Shown piece after piece: positions 1 to 9,132 of a DNA stretch of 64,000 nt. The DNA comes from Aureimonas sp. Leaf324. Lineage in GTDB: Bacteria; Pseudomonadota; Alphaproteobacteria; Rhizobiales; Rhizobiaceae. The DNA lies in contig NZ_LMOH01000005.1 of NCBI RefSeq assembly GCF_001423245.1, positions 35,387 to 99,386 on the forward strand, given 5' to 3'. Position numbers and translations under genes: made by a program. Below the pieces are notes generated by a model. That model worked only from the letters and a program-made list of their open reading frames with translations. It was not told where the DNA came from and did not search any database. Position 1 is the stretch's first letter. The number at the start of each line of letters is the position of its first letter.

Positions 1-1481
1 CGTTCGGGGGCAATGTAAGGCAGCGCCCGATCCTGCGCATGGCGCAGGACGTACCAGTCCGCCACGAAATCCTCAGCCGTGCACCGGGCGGAAGCCGGGC
101 TTGGGGGAACGGGCCAACCGGCGGCCCGGAAAACATCCTCGACGCCGGCACCCGCGAACGTCGTTGCGATCTCCGGCGGCCATTCCTTCGGGAAGTAGCG
201 GTGCGTCACGAGTGCCCGCGCATGCTCGTAGAGAAATGCGCCGAGGTCGGGGGCGTCGAAGGCGGCATGGGGCGCCTCGCCCGTCAGCGCTGCCTCGCGG
301 CGGTAAAGCGCGGCGAGCCGCGGGTCCAGCGGGCAGCCGGACAGGTCGACCGTCTCCATCGCGCCGCCCGAGGGATCGAGCACCCCGAAGGCCGGCGGAA
401 AGGCGACCGGCGAAGGCACGGCGACGTTGACGAGCCGCCGCCCCCCGACGCCCCGCGAGGTCTCGCCGGCGACGTGCATGTGGCCGCTGTAATGGCGCGT
501 CATCCCCGCCTCGACCAGCCGGCGCGCGACCGCCATGCCCGGCGTGCGTCGGGCCACGTTGGTCTCGCCGAAGAGCGCGCGCTCGGCGTCGAGATTGTCG
601 CCGAACGGGTCCACGACGGGATAATGCGAGAAGCAGAGAAGCGACTTGCCGAGACTGTTCGCCCGCCGATGTACGTCGGCGATCCAGTCGATCAGGAAGG
701 GCTTCAGGCGCAGGACCGCGTTCCAGCCGGCATTGGTGCTGTCGATGAAGCCGTCCTCCCGCGTGAGGTCGCTCGCGCCGCTTCGCGGCTCGAAGACGTT
801 GGCGTCGATCATCAGGAGCCAGAGCCCGTCTTCCGGCTCGACGAGATAGGAGGCGTCCATCAGCGAGACCCGCGTTGCCCCATCGGCGGATGCGACCTCG
901 TAGCGGCGGCCCTGCGGATCGTCGGATGAGCCGAACGGCGTTTCCCAGTGGAGATCAGCGGACTGGCGGAAGAAGCCGTGGCTCGCCATCGGTCGCAGCG
1001 CCTCCGGGTAGCCCTCGCAATACATGGCCGGCGAGACGACCGCACCCGGCTCGGCGGCGGGGTCGCTGGTGACGAGAACCGCCTCCCCATCGGCGCGTAA
1101 GAACCGTTTCGACTGGTGGCGACCATGGAGGGCATAGGCGTCGTGGTTTCCGGGAAGCGCGAAGAAGCGCAGGCCGTGCCGCTCGCGGTAGCCCGCCAGA
1201 AGGGTCGTGACGGAAGCGACCGTCCGGCGCTGTCCGTCGTCGCTGTAGTCGCCCAGCAGCACCACGAGCCGGATGCCGCGCGCGACCACCTCGTCGAGCG
1301 CATGCGTCAAGGCGAGCGCGCTCTCGTTGAAGACGCGTGTCGAGGCGCGCGTGTCCGCCCAACTGCGCACCGTCAGCCGCCGCCCGTCGACCTCGGCGCC
1401 GTCAAAGCCGTAGTCGCCTTCTACGTCGTGATAGTGGGCATCCGCGACCACGGCGACGGGCGGTAGGGCGGCCGGCTTCAT
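1..1481 (-). CDS. metallophosphoesterase, C-terminus beyond window edge
   Basis: Calcineurin-like metallophosphoesterase that would hydrolyse a phosphate ester with a two-metal centre. The reading frame is open from ATG 1481 to the left window edge, so about 493 residues are visible and the C-terminus is missing. The family motifs appear in order: D-x-H at residues 14-16, GDYSDDG near 77-83, GNHD at 111-114 and GHMH near residue 330. No signal peptide is evident, so a cytoplasmic site is likely. Its ATG overlaps the stop of the upstream dual-specificity phosphatase by four bases (ATGA), so it is translationally coupled and forms the last visible gene of the transporter/phosphatase operon. The substrate cannot be read from sequence; context suggests an imported phosphorylated compound. 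Confidence 0.85.
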   Translation of the reverse strand, partial: MKPAALPPVAVVADAHYHDVEGDYGFDGAEVDGRRLTVRSWADTRASTRVFNESALALTHALDEVVARGIRLVVLLGDYSDDGQRRTVASVTTLLAGYRERHGLRFFALPGNHDAYALHGRHQSKRFLRADGEAVLVTSDPAAEPGAVVSPAMYCEGYPEALRPMASHGFFRQSADLHWETPFGSSDDPQGRRYEVASADGATRVSLMDASYLVEPEDGLWLLMIDANVFEPRSGASDLTREDGFIDSTNAGWNAVLRLKPFLIDWIADVHRRANSLGKSLLCFSHYPVVDPFGDNLDAERALFGETNVARRTPGMAVARRLVEAGMTRHYSGHMHVAGETSRGVGGRRLVNVAVPSPVAFPPAFGVLDPSGGAMETVDLSGCPLDPRLAALYRREAALTGEAPHAAFDAPDLGAFLYEHARALVTHRYFPKEWPPEIATTFAGAGVEDVFRAAGWPVPPSPASARCTAEDFVADWYVLRHAQDRALPYIAPE

Positions 1482-2080
1482 GCCTTGGCGCCCTCGATCA
1501 GGTCGATCCAGTCGGAAGCCTTGCGGGCCGCGTCGTAGAGCATGGGCTTGGGCGTCTCGAACCATTCGTCGGGCCTCAGCTCGCGCTTGTCGCGGATATG
1601 GGCGACGGCGGCGTCCAGCGTTGGGAAGCGGTCCGGCTGCTGGCGGTGGAGATAGAGGGCGACGAGCGAGACCGAGCGGCTGCGCCCGCTGCGGCAATTG
1701 ACGAGGACGTTGCCGCCGTCGGGATAGGGATAGGTCTCGCGCCTCGGCAGTCTCTGATGCAGTGCCCCGTGCAGGATGTAGTAGGCGCCGAGCATCATCG
1801 TGTCCGGGCTGCCGCCGCCGTCGATCATGCCGAGCTTGTAGTAGCGGATGTCGGAAAAGCCGGTGGCGCAGAGATCGCCCTCTTCCGGGTTGGCGGGACG
1901 GCGCACGAAGTTGACGTCGAGATTGACCGCGCAGTTGACGACGATGCCGATGCCGTGGGCGCGCAGCAGCGACAGATCCCGCGCGCCTTCGAGGCCGCCG
2001 ATGTAGAGCTTGCTATCGAAGGGGCCGAGCCCTTCGGTGATGAGGCTGATCGCCGGGCGGGCGTAGACGGGTGCGTCCAT
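1478..2080 (-). CDS. dual-specificity/tyrosine phosphatase-like protein
   Basis: Cysteine-dependent phosphatase of the dual-specificity fold, 200 residues. The C-x5-R signature is C129-RSGRS-R135, preceded by Asn where classical members carry His, and followed by Ser-Val-Ser, which fits the P-loop. A candidate general-acid Asp lies in the DGGG loop near residue 87. No signal peptide or membrane segment is seen. The gene lies 46 bases after the ABC ATPase and overlaps the metallophosphoesterase by four bases. Bacterial members of this fold act on phosphoproteins or on phosphoinositide-like small molecules; here, beside an inositol-monophosphatase relative, a small-molecule substrate is an attractive inference but unproven. 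Confidence 0.8.
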   Translation of the reverse strand: MDAPVYARPAISLITEGLGPFDSKLYIGGLEGARDLSLLRAHGIGIVVNCAVNLDVNFVRRPANPEEGDLCATGFSDIRYYKLGMIDGGGSPDTMMLGAYYILHGALHQRLPRRETYPYPDGGNVLVNCRSGRSRSVSLVALYLHRQQPDRFPTLDAAVAHIRDKRELRPDEWFETPKPMLYDAARKASDWIDLIEGAKA

Positions 2081-2126
2081 GTCGGTTCCTTTCGGGCGAA
2101 GGGATGCCCCTCGCCCCGTCGTGCGG

Positions 2127-3254
2127 TCAGGCGGCGTCGACGTGGCGCGTGAGCGTCGTCACGGGCCGGGCGATGCCGCCCGTCGCGGGGTCGAACACCA
2201 TGACGCCGGCCGGATCGAGTTCCAGCCAGACCTTGCGGCTCGGCCACGCCTCCACGAAACGTGGGATGAGGGCGGTCATCGCCGTCCCGCGCGCCGAGAG
2301 CGAGAGGATGGTCTGCGAGCCCGTCGGCTGCACGACGTCGACCTCGGCCGGCAGCGTGTTGGCGGTCGGCCGGTCGTGCAGCGTCAGCCGCTCGGGGCGG
2401 ATCGCGACGCGCACGGGACCCGCCGTTTGGGCCAGCATGTAGGGTAGCACGATCTCGGTTTCGCGCAGGCGCAGGACGCTGCGCCCGTCGCGCTCGAAGA
2501 GTTCGCCGTCCAGGAGATTGACGCGGGGATCGCCGATGAACTCGGCGACGAAGAGATTGGCGGGCTGGTGGTAGATCTCGTAGGGGCTGCCGATCTGCTG
2601 GATCACCCCGTCCTTCATCACCACGATGATGTCGGACATGGTCAGCGCCTCGACCTGGTCATGCGTGACGTAGATCGTGGTGGCGCCGAGATCTCGCGAC
2701 AGGCGCTTCAGCTCGGTGCGCATCTCGGTGCGCAGCACCGCGTCGAGATTCGACAGCGGCTCGTCCATGAGAAGGATCGCGTTGCGCGCGGCGATCAGCC
2801 GGGCGACGGCGACGCGCTGCTGCTGGCCGCCCGACAATTCGGACGGGAAGCGCTCGCCGCAGCCCTGGAGCTGGACCTTCTGCAGCGCCTCGGCCAGCCG
2901 CTCGGAAATCTCGGCCTTGGGCCGCCCCGCCTGCGACAGCGCGAGCGTGATGTTGCGGTCCACCTTCATGTTGGGCCAGAGCGCGTAGCTCTGGAAGATG
3001 AAGCCGAGGCCGCGCTTTTCCGGCGGCACGAAATGGCCGGTCTCGCCGGAATAGACGGTTCGCCCGCCGAGCGAGAGTTCGCCCGACGAGGGCTGTTCGA
3101 GCCCGGCGATGATGCGCAGCGTCGTCGTCTTGCCGCAGCCGGAGGGCCCGAGCAGCGTGACGAACTTGCCCTTCGGGATCTCCAGGTCGAGCGGGGGAAT
3201 GGCGAGATGGCCGCCGTAGGATTTGGTGATGCCCTTCAGGGTGACTTCGCTCAT
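2127..3254 (-). CDS. ABC transporter ATP-binding protein, FbpC/AfuC/PotA type
   Basis: ATPase of a binding-protein-dependent importer, 375 residues. The Walker A GPSGCGKTT is at residues 36-44, the Q-loop follows near FQSYALWP, the signature LSGGQQQR is near 140 and Walker B is LLMDEPLSNLD. The C-terminal ~110 residues form a TOBE-like regulatory domain. It is the third transport gene of the operon, behind the binding protein and separated from it by a strong hairpin (3301-3334). Relatives are annotated as ferric or polyamine importers, but the AfuABC members of this group carry sugar phosphates, and the surrounding phosphatases favour that reading. Confidence 0.9.
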   Translation of the reverse strand: MSEVTLKGITKSYGGHLAIPPLDLEIPKGKFVTLLGPSGCGKTTTLRIIAGLEQPSSGELSLGGRTVYSGETGHFVPPEKRGLGFIFQSYALWPNMKVDRNITLALSQAGRPKAEISERLAEALQKVQLQGCGERFPSELSGGQQQRVAVARLIAARNAILLMDEPLSNLDAVLRTEMRTELKRLSRDLGATTIYVTHDQVEALTMSDIIVVMKDGVIQQIGSPYEIYHQPANLFVAEFIGDPRVNLLDGELFERDGRSVLRLRETEIVLPYMLAQTAGPVRVAIRPERLTLHDRPTANTLPAEVDVVQPTGSQTILSLSARGTAMTALIPRFVEAWPSRKVWLELDPAGVMVFDPATGGIARPVTTLTRHVDAA

Positions 3255-3300
3255 GGTCTTCTCCCAGGATCGGCTAGAGGGGGTCGTCTGGCGCGGACGC

Positions 3301-3334
3301 CGCTGGGACCGGGCGGCGCGGCCCGGTCCCAGCG
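3301..3334 (-). promoter_or_regulatory. strong intercistronic hairpin after the binding-protein gene
   Basis: A perfect 14-base inverted repeat (3301-3314 and 3321-3334, arms starting CGCTGGGACC) closes a 6-base loop. It begins 6 bases after the stop of the binding-protein gene and has no T-run, so mRNA protection or partial attenuation fits better than full termination. Confidence 0.6.
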
Positions 3335-3340
3335 CGTCGG

Positions 3341-4567
3341 TCAGTTGCTCGTCTCGTAGATCCAGAAGTCGTTGACGGCGGCGACGTTGTCGCGCTGGAA
3401 CTCGGCCGAGCCGAAGATCTTGCGCACCTCCGGCCAGTTCTCGCCGCCCGGGGGCAGCGGAACGTCGGTGCGCGGCGAGAAGGTGCCGACCTTGAAATAG
3501 CTCGCCAGTCCCTGGAGCTTCTGGAGGCTCTCGCCCTCGCGATAGGGCTTGTCGAGCCTCGTCTCGCGCGTCAGGTCCTTCGGCCCCATCTGGAAGGCGA
3601 TGAAGAGCTTGGCGGCGTTGGGGTGCGGCGCGCGGCCGGCGATCCCGACATAGGTGGAATAGGCGTAGACCCCCGCCGGATCGACGTCGGTGAGGATCTC
3701 GTTGGCATAGTCGTCGCTGGCGTTCTTGCCGATGTAGTGCATCGAGGAGAAGGTGATGGGCGGGCTGGACTGACCCTTCAGACCGGAGGCCGTCGCCAGC
3801 TTCGAGCCGGAATCGTAGATCACGAGGTCGTTCTGCAGCAGGCGGTGCAGGAACTCGTAGCCTGCGTTCTCGCTGCCGTCCGACAGCTCGATCGGCTTGC
3901 CGGCATGCTTCTCGTAGGCCGCGGCGAAGTCGTCCGCATGCTCGACGATTGAGGTGAGGAGCGCGAGCGAGGTCAGCGAGCCGAGCGGGCTCTTCATCGC
4001 GAACCGCTTGTTCCAGTCCGGCTCGGTGAGCTGCCAGACGTTGGTGATGGGCGGTGCGTCCTTGTAGGTGTCGGCATTGTACATGAGGGTCGTCGCCTCG
4101 ACGACGTGGGTGAGCAGCGGCTCGCGCAACTCCTGCGGGATCTTGTCCACGAGGTAGCGCGGCACGTAGTTCACCACCCGACCGTTCGGCACCATGTCGA
4201 AGAACATCTGGGCGGTGCCGGCGGTGTTCACGACGTCCACCGCGTAGACGCCGGCCTGGTGCTCGCGCACCACCTTCTCAATCGTCTTCTCCGAGCCGAG
4301 GTCATAGGCGTTGACCTTGATCTCCGGATAGAATTTGCGGAAATCCTCGGCGAGCGCGTTCACGCCGGAGGACGACGAGTAGATCGTGACCTCGCCCTCC
4401 TCCTTGGCCTTGCGGATGATCTCGTCCCAGTTCTCCTCCGCCGGCTGGTCGGCGCCGAGTTCGGCGCTCTTCAGCCAGGCCTCGAACTCTGCCCCTTGGG
4501 CCAGGGCCGGCGATGCGGTCAGGACCGCAAGGGCAAGCGTCGCCAGTGATATGCGAAGGCGCGTCAT
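3341..4567 (-). CDS. periplasmic substrate-binding protein, iron/sugar-phosphate (AfuA-like) type
   Basis: Extracellular binding protein of 408 residues with a clear Sec signal peptide (MTRLRIS, hydrophobic core, cleavage after ALA-Q near residue 24). After an acidic linker the mature domain starts with the VTIYSSSS strand typical of the AfuA/FbpA fold (family 1/6 binding proteins). It would deliver substrate to the permease at 4601-6430. There is no clear run of iron-ligating tyrosines of the FbpA kind that I can identify, and the neighbours are phosphatases, so a phosphorylated organic ligand is a better guess than ferric iron. A good ribosome site (GGGAGGAAA) precedes ATG 4567. The downstream hairpin suggests higher expression than the ATPase. 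Confidence 0.87.
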   Translation of the reverse strand: MTRLRISLATLALAVLTASPALAQGAEFEAWLKSAELGADQPAEENWDEIIRKAKEEGEVTIYSSSSGVNALAEDFRKFYPEIKVNAYDLGSEKTIEKVVREHQAGVYAVDVVNTAGTAQMFFDMVPNGRVVNYVPRYLVDKIPQELREPLLTHVVEATTLMYNADTYKDAPPITNVWQLTEPDWNKRFAMKSPLGSLTSLALLTSIVEHADDFAAAYEKHAGKPIELSDGSENAGYEFLHRLLQNDLVIYDSGSKLATASGLKGQSSPPITFSSMHYIGKNASDDYANEILTDVDPAGVYAYSTYVGIAGRAPHPNAAKLFIAFQMGPKDLTRETRLDKPYREGESLQKLQGLASYFKVGTFSPRTDVPLPPGGENWPEVRKIFGSAEFQRDNVAAVNDFWIYETSN

Positions 4568-4600
4568 CGTCGTTTCCTCCCTTGTTTCGAGACCGCCTCC

Positions 4601-6430
4601 TCAAGCGAATCCCATCTTCGTGTTCTTGAAGACCAGCCGGAACAACAGGTTGCAGCCGACCACGAGGCCGACGAGCAGGAGCGTCGCGGCGCCGATCAGC
4701 TGGGGCACGTCGTCCGTCTGGTAGGTGTAGATCACGCTGGCGAGCACGGCCGTCGACGGCGTGACGAGAAGGATGATGAGGGACAACTCGCGCATCGTAC
4801 CGATGAAGGAGAGCAGCATGCCGGACACGAGGCCGGAGGCGGCGAGCGGGGCGATGATGCGCCGGATCCGGCCGAACCAGCCGATGCCCTGGACGCGCGC
4901 CGACTCCTCCAGAGACTTGTCGATCTGCAGCATGGCGGCGATGCCGGTGCGCGAGGTGTAGGGCAGGTTCTTGACCGCCGCGATCAGGACCAGCAGCGCG
5001 AAGGTTCCGTAGAGCGCCGGGATCGGGCCGACGGGCTTGGAGAACATGCCGATATAGATCGCCCCGAAGGCCACGGCCGGGAAGATGTACGGCAGGAAGG
5101 CCGCCATCTCGAGGGCGCGCGAGGACAGGGTGCCGCGCGTGCGCACTACGACATAGCCGATCAGGAAGCCGAGGACGCCCGTGGCGAGCGCGGTGAAGAA
5201 GGCGAGGCGCAGGCTGTTCCAGGCGGCATTCAGGATCTGCGGGTTCTGGAAGACGCCGGCATAAAGCGCGTTCACCCCGCCCCGCTCGCCGATCCAGTAG
5301 TGCAGCGTCAGGTTGGTGAGGTCGTAGTTGCCCGCCGTGCGCGACAGCGACTGGAGCACGAGGAGCCCGAGCGGCAGGACCACCGTCGCGCACATCAGGA
5401 GGACGACGAGGCCGAAGACCAGCCAGCGGGCGCGCCCGAGATCGATCTCGCGCCGACGGAAGCCCTTGCCGGACATGGTCACGAAGCTCTTGCGCACGCC
5501 GATCATGCGCTGGTTGATCCAGATGAAGAGCACCGCCATGACGACGAGGACGAGCGCCAGGAGATAGCCGTCGCCGACATTGCGCGAGCCGATGGCGGCG
5601 TAGATCTGGGTCGGCAGCACGAAGTAGCGGATCGGCATGCCGAGCACCGCGGGCGTTCCGAAGGAGCCGATGACGCGGATGAAGGTCATCACCACGGCCG
5701 ACCCGACGGCGGGCAGCACGAGCGGCATGGTGATCGAGACGAACTGCCGGAAGCGCGACATGCCGGCGATCGCCCCCGCTTCCTCCAGTTGGCTGTCCAC
5801 GGTGGAGAGCGAGCCGGAGATGATGAGGAAGCCGTAGACGTAGTAGTGCAGCGACAGGCAGATGATGATCGGCACGGCGCCGAAGGCGAGCCAGTCGGGC
5901 GGCTGGACGCCGAAGAGATAGACGAAGACGCCGGACGCGCCGCCGATGCGGTCGTTCTTGAAGAAGGTCACCCAGGCGAGCGCCATAACCCAGGACGGCA
6001 GCATGTAGGGCAGGACGACCGCCGTGTTGACGAACTCGCGGAACGGCACGTTGGTGCGCACCACGACCCATGCGAGGACCCCGCCGAGCGTCAGGCAGAT
6101 CGCGGTGGCGCCGAAGGCGGTGATCAGCGAGTTGAAGAAGGGCTTTTAGAAGAGCGCCCAGGACATGCGCCCGGAAAAGACGCGCTCGTAGTGAAACCAA
6201 GTCAGCTCGCCGGGCTGCCGGCCCGGCAGATAGGCCGCGTCGTACGGCTGGACGGTCACCGTCTCGCGCACCAGCTGGAACAGCGGCACGATGACGAGTA
6301 GGCCGAGGACGACCGCCAGCACCAGCGCGATCAGGCGTTCGGGCGCCGTGAAGAAACGGGCCACGCGGCGTGCGTGCCGTCCGTCGGGGCCGCGACGCCC
6401 CCTCCCCTCGACATGTTCGACCGTGACCAT
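4601..6430 (-). pseudogene. fused two-domain ABC permease interrupted by an in-frame TAA
   Basis: Membrane component of the AfuB/FbpB type with two binding-protein-dependent permease domains in one chain, about 609 residues with roughly 12 membrane segments expected. Translation starts at ATG 6430 behind GGGAGGAAAAGC. After 94 residues ending MSWALF the frame meets TAA (positions 6146-6148), then continues in the same frame with KPFFNSLITA and a fully conserved remainder, including both EAA-type loops (EEAGAIAGMSRF and EESARVQGIGWFGR). No base is lost or gained. Either the gene is freshly broken by a nonsense change, or the base is a sequencing error, or a shorter product starts at ATG 6064. 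The rest of the operon looks intact, which argues the lesion is recent or artefactual. Confidence 0.75.
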
Positions 6431-6503
6431 GCTTTTCCTCCCAGACGGCGTGGACGAGCCGTGTTCCTCCCGAGCCGGGGCGTCGTTGCCCCGGCCGCCG
6501 CCC

Positions 6504-7340
6504 TCAGGCGGCTTCCGTCTCCATGCCGATGCGCAGGTTCGGAGCCAGCGGAATGCCGGCGGCGGCGGAAACCGCCTCGGCGACACCGGGGGCGGCCGCC
6601 AGGACCGGCCCGCCATCCTGCAGCGAGCCGAGTTCGAGATAGGGGCAGACCCGACCGCCGGCTTCGGCGACGATCAGGAGGCCGGGCACGCAGTCCCAGG
6701 CGTTCATGTGCAGCTCGGCATAGCCGTCCGACCGTCCGTCGGCGACATAGGCGAGCCCCAGCGCGCCGGACGCGCCGCGCCGCACGTTCGCCCCCTTCTC
6801 CAGAAGCTTCGCCGTCACAGCGAGATAGGCTTCGTTGGGAACGCGCGTGGACCAGCCGAGCTCGACCGAGGCCGCCTCGAAGCTGCGCGTCGACGCGCAG
6901 GCGATCGGCCGGCCGTTGCGCGTGGCGCCCCCGCCTGCCTGCGCGAAGTGCAACTCGTCGAGCGCCGGATTGTAGATCGCGCCGAACCGCGGCACGCCGC
7001 CTTCGAGATAGCCGATCGAGATGCAGAAATGGGGAATGCGCCGGGCGAAGTTCGCCGTGCCGTCGATCGGATCGACCACCCAGACCCGATCGAGGATCTC
7101 GCCGCCGCCCTCCTCCCCAAAGAAGCCGTCGCCGGGAAAGGCGCCTGCGATCACGGAGCGGATGTGGGCTTCCGATGCGGCATCGGTCTCGGTCAGGAAG
7201 TCCTGCGGCCCCTTCATCGAGAAGGCGGCGACATCGGAGCGGAAGGCGGCGAGCACCAGCGCGCCGGCCGAGCGGATGACGTCGTGGCAGAGCCGGACGC
7301 GGCCGCCGAGATCGTCGGAGTACGGCGCTTTGGATTTCAT
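6504..7340 (-). CDS. inositol monophosphatase family protein
   Basis: Mg2+-dependent, Li+-sensitive type phosphatase of the IMPase/CysQ/FBPase fold, 278 residues. The metal-binding motifs are GEE (residues 75-77), DPIDGTANF starting at D90, and a C-terminal WD in MNAWDC. ATG 7340 is chosen because GGGGGAT lies just upstream and because longer starts would run through the operator repeats. It is the first structural gene of the operon controlled by the upstream LacI regulator. Family members act on inositol phosphates, 3'-phosphoadenosine phosphate, histidinol phosphate or sugar phosphates; placement at the head of a transporter/phosphatase operon suggests a catabolic role. Confidence 0.88.
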   Translation of the reverse strand: MKSKAPYSDDLGGRVRLCHDVIRSAGALVLAAFRSDVAAFSMKGPQDFLTETDAASEAHIRSVIAGAFPGDGFFGEEGGGEILDRVWVVDPIDGTANFARRIPHFCISIGYLEGGVPRFGAIYNPALDELHFAQAGGGATRNGRPIACASTRSFEAASVELGWSTRVPNEAYLAVTAKLLEKGANVRRGASGALGLAYVADGRSDGYAELHMNAWDCVPGLLIVAEAGGRVCPYLELGSLQDGGPVLAAAPGVAEAVSAAAGIPLAPNLRIGMETEAA

Positions 7341-7355
7341 GACATCCCCCGGTCT

Positions 7356-7387
7356 TGCACACGTGTGCACAATTGCACACGTGTTCA
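7356..7387 (-). promoter_or_regulatory. tandem LacI-type operators
   Basis: Two copies of a CG-centred palindrome stand 18 bases apart. TGCACACGTGTGCA at 7356-7369 is perfect; TGCACACGTGTTCA at 7374-7387 has one mismatch. They lie between the LacI gene and the phosphatase start, 15-47 bases before its ATG, where repressor binding would block transcription of the operon. Confidence 0.75.
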
Positions 7388-7464
7388 TTGACGGCAACAG
7401 CCTTTTCAACGCTGGGTTATTCTTGATGCCTTGAGCATGAGAGGAAGGCGGCCGCGGTGACCGT

Positions 7465-8475
7465 TCAGGCTGGAACGGCTTCGGCCATCACCCGCGCCGT
7501 GGCGCGCTCGATCAAGGTCACCGGGATGGTGCGGATGGTCGCCTGCTCCGCGGTGTGGTCGAGCGCGGCAAGCACCGCATCCGTCAGGGCCTCGAACGGT
7601 TGGGCGACCGTCGTCAGCCGGTAACTCGCCCAGGATGCCTGCGGAATGTCGTCGAAGCCGATCACCGACACGTCTTCCGGCACGCGGCGGCCGAGATCGT
7701 GGCGCGCGGCGTCGAGGAAGCCGAGGGCCAGAAGATCGGTGACGCAGAAGACGCCGTCGATCGAAGGGTCGGCCAGGACTGAATGAGCGGCAGCGGCGCC
7801 CGTCTCGTAGCTCGTCACCGAACCCTCCCAGACCGCGGTCTCGACGCCCCGCTCGGCCATCACGCGTATGAAGGTCTCGGCACGGCGCGTCTGGGTCGGC
7901 GTGCGGCTGCCGCTGCGCACCACGGCCGCCTTGCGGCACCCGCCCGCGAGAAGACGCTCGGCGACCAGCGTGCTGCCGTGGACATCGTCGCTGAGGATCA
8001 TGTCGGTGTCCGAGCGATCGAGAAGCCGGTTGATGACGATGAGCTTCACCCCGTTGGCGAGGCACTCCTCGACGATGGAGGACGGCGGCTCCCCGGACAG
8101 GACGACGATGGCGCGGGCCCGAAATTCGAAGATCAGGTCGATGAGCGGGGCGATGTCGCTGCGCGCATCGGCGGCGTTGAGCAGAAGACATTGCTGGCCG
8201 CGGCGCAGGAGCGCGAGGCTCAGCATGTCGAGCTGCTTGGCGATGAAGGGCGAGGACAGGTTGGCGCCCACGACCCCCACGAGGTTGGAGCTCGAGTTGT
8301 TGAGCGTCTGTGCCAGCCGGTTGACCCGGTAGCCGAGCGCCTGCGCCGCCGCCAGAACCTTCTCGCGCACCTCGTTCGAGACGCTTGCGCCCTCGGTGAA
8401 CGTCCGGGACACCGCCGACCGAGACACACCCGCCCGGCGGGCGACGTCGGAGGCAGTGACGAATGGCTTGGCCAT
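7465..8475 (-). CDS. LacI family transcriptional regulator
   Basis: DNA-binding regulator of 336 residues. The N-terminal helix-turn-helix reads TASDVARRAGVSRSAVSRTF, followed by the hinge helix and a periplasmic-binding-protein-like effector domain (from about residue 60). ATG 8475 is chosen because it places the helix-turn-helix at residues 6-25 as usual; a TTG further upstream would add an atypical basic tail. It lies directly upstream of, and on the same strand as, the phosphatase/transporter operon, with paired palindromes in the 124-base gap, so local repression relieved by the imported compound or a derivative is likely. Confidence 0.9.
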   Translation of the reverse strand: MAKPFVTASDVARRAGVSRSAVSRTFTEGASVSNEVREKVLAAAQALGYRVNRLAQTLNNSSSNLVGVVGANLSSPFIAKQLDMLSLALLRRGQQCLLLNAADARSDIAPLIDLIFEFRARAIVVLSGEPPSSIVEECLANGVKLIVINRLLDRSDTDMILSDDVHGSTLVAERLLAGGCRKAAVVRSGSRTPTQTRRAETFIRVMAERGVETAVWEGSVTSYETGAAAAHSVLADPSIDGVFCVTDLLALGFLDAARHDLGRRVPEDVSVIGFDDIPQASWASYRLTTVAQPFEALTDAVLAALDHTAEQATIRTIPVTLIERATARVMAEAVPA

Positions 8476-8862
8476 GATGGAAGGTGCGGTTCTGAGCTTT
8501 CGAATGAGCCGACCTCTAACTGTCCGCCGAGAAATGGACAATCCGAAGGCTTGTGCTTTCGCGCGGGACGGCGGCTCGAAGGCATCGCGCGGACGAGGTT
8601 CCGGCGATGGAACCGGTTGCTCCGATGAAAATCGATGGCAAGGCTGGTCGGCTTGTGGCCCAGAACCAGCCGCACCGCCCCCTCGCGGACCTCAGGCGAA
8701 GACTTGTTCGTCGTTCGGCTCGCCCTGGCTCCATCCTCTTGAGAAGTTGGAGCCTCCGGCAAACCCGACGGGGTCGAGACAAGGGGTGGCCGACGTCGTG
8801 GAACGTTCGCCGACACGAAAGCTTACCTGATAGAGCCTCGATCACGGGGCGAGGATCTCGAC
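8476..8862. other. intergenic, no gene seen
   Basis: Space between the divergent LacI gene and a small plus-strand gene. It should hold the LacI promoter. A weak dyad TGTCC-N10-GGACA sits at 8521-8540; nothing else is supportable. Confidence 0.5.
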
Positions 8863-9132
8863 ATGCCTCCGACCGATCGCGCGTCCGCAACGCAGCACCA
8901 CCCGGACCCTTCCGAACGCACCGACGTGTTCTGGTCCTCGGGCAGCCGCGGCGGGATTCACAAAGGAAGGATGCAGTTCAAATCGTTCCCGAGCCTGGAT
9001 GAAGCGGTCGATTTCGTCCGCCTGAAGACGGCGGGGTCGAAGACATCTCTCATGTATACGATCGACACGGGCGAGCGCAGCTTGGAGGGCGCCGAGTTGA
9101 ACGCGCTTCTTCTGGCGGGAGACAAGCCTTAG
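8863..9132 (+). CDS. small hypothetical protein
   Basis: 89-residue protein with no family I recognise. ATG 8863 has GGGCGAGGA seven bases upstream. The first 30 residues are polar and probably disordered; the remainder (MQFKSFPSLDEAVDFVRLK) has the balanced composition and helix/strand alternation of a real small domain. It could also start at the internal Met 31. No neighbour on its strand for several hundred bases, so it is likely monocistronic. Coding is inferred from composition and ribosome site only. Confidence 0.5.
   Translation: MPPTDRASATQHHPDPSERTDVFWSSGSRGGIHKGRMQFKSFPSLDEAVDFVRLKTAGSKTSLMYTIDTGERSLEGAELNALLLAGDKP

Noticed and set aside
4302..6200. A 632-residue minus-strand frame over the permease, considered as the true product
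   Set aside because: It is His/Arg/Ala-rich and lacks membrane segments, while the other frame gives two clear permease domains.
3341..6430. Calling the left operon a ferric iron importer
   Set aside because: General similarity allows it, but three phosphatases in the operon and LacI control fit an organic phosphate better; left open rather than asserted.
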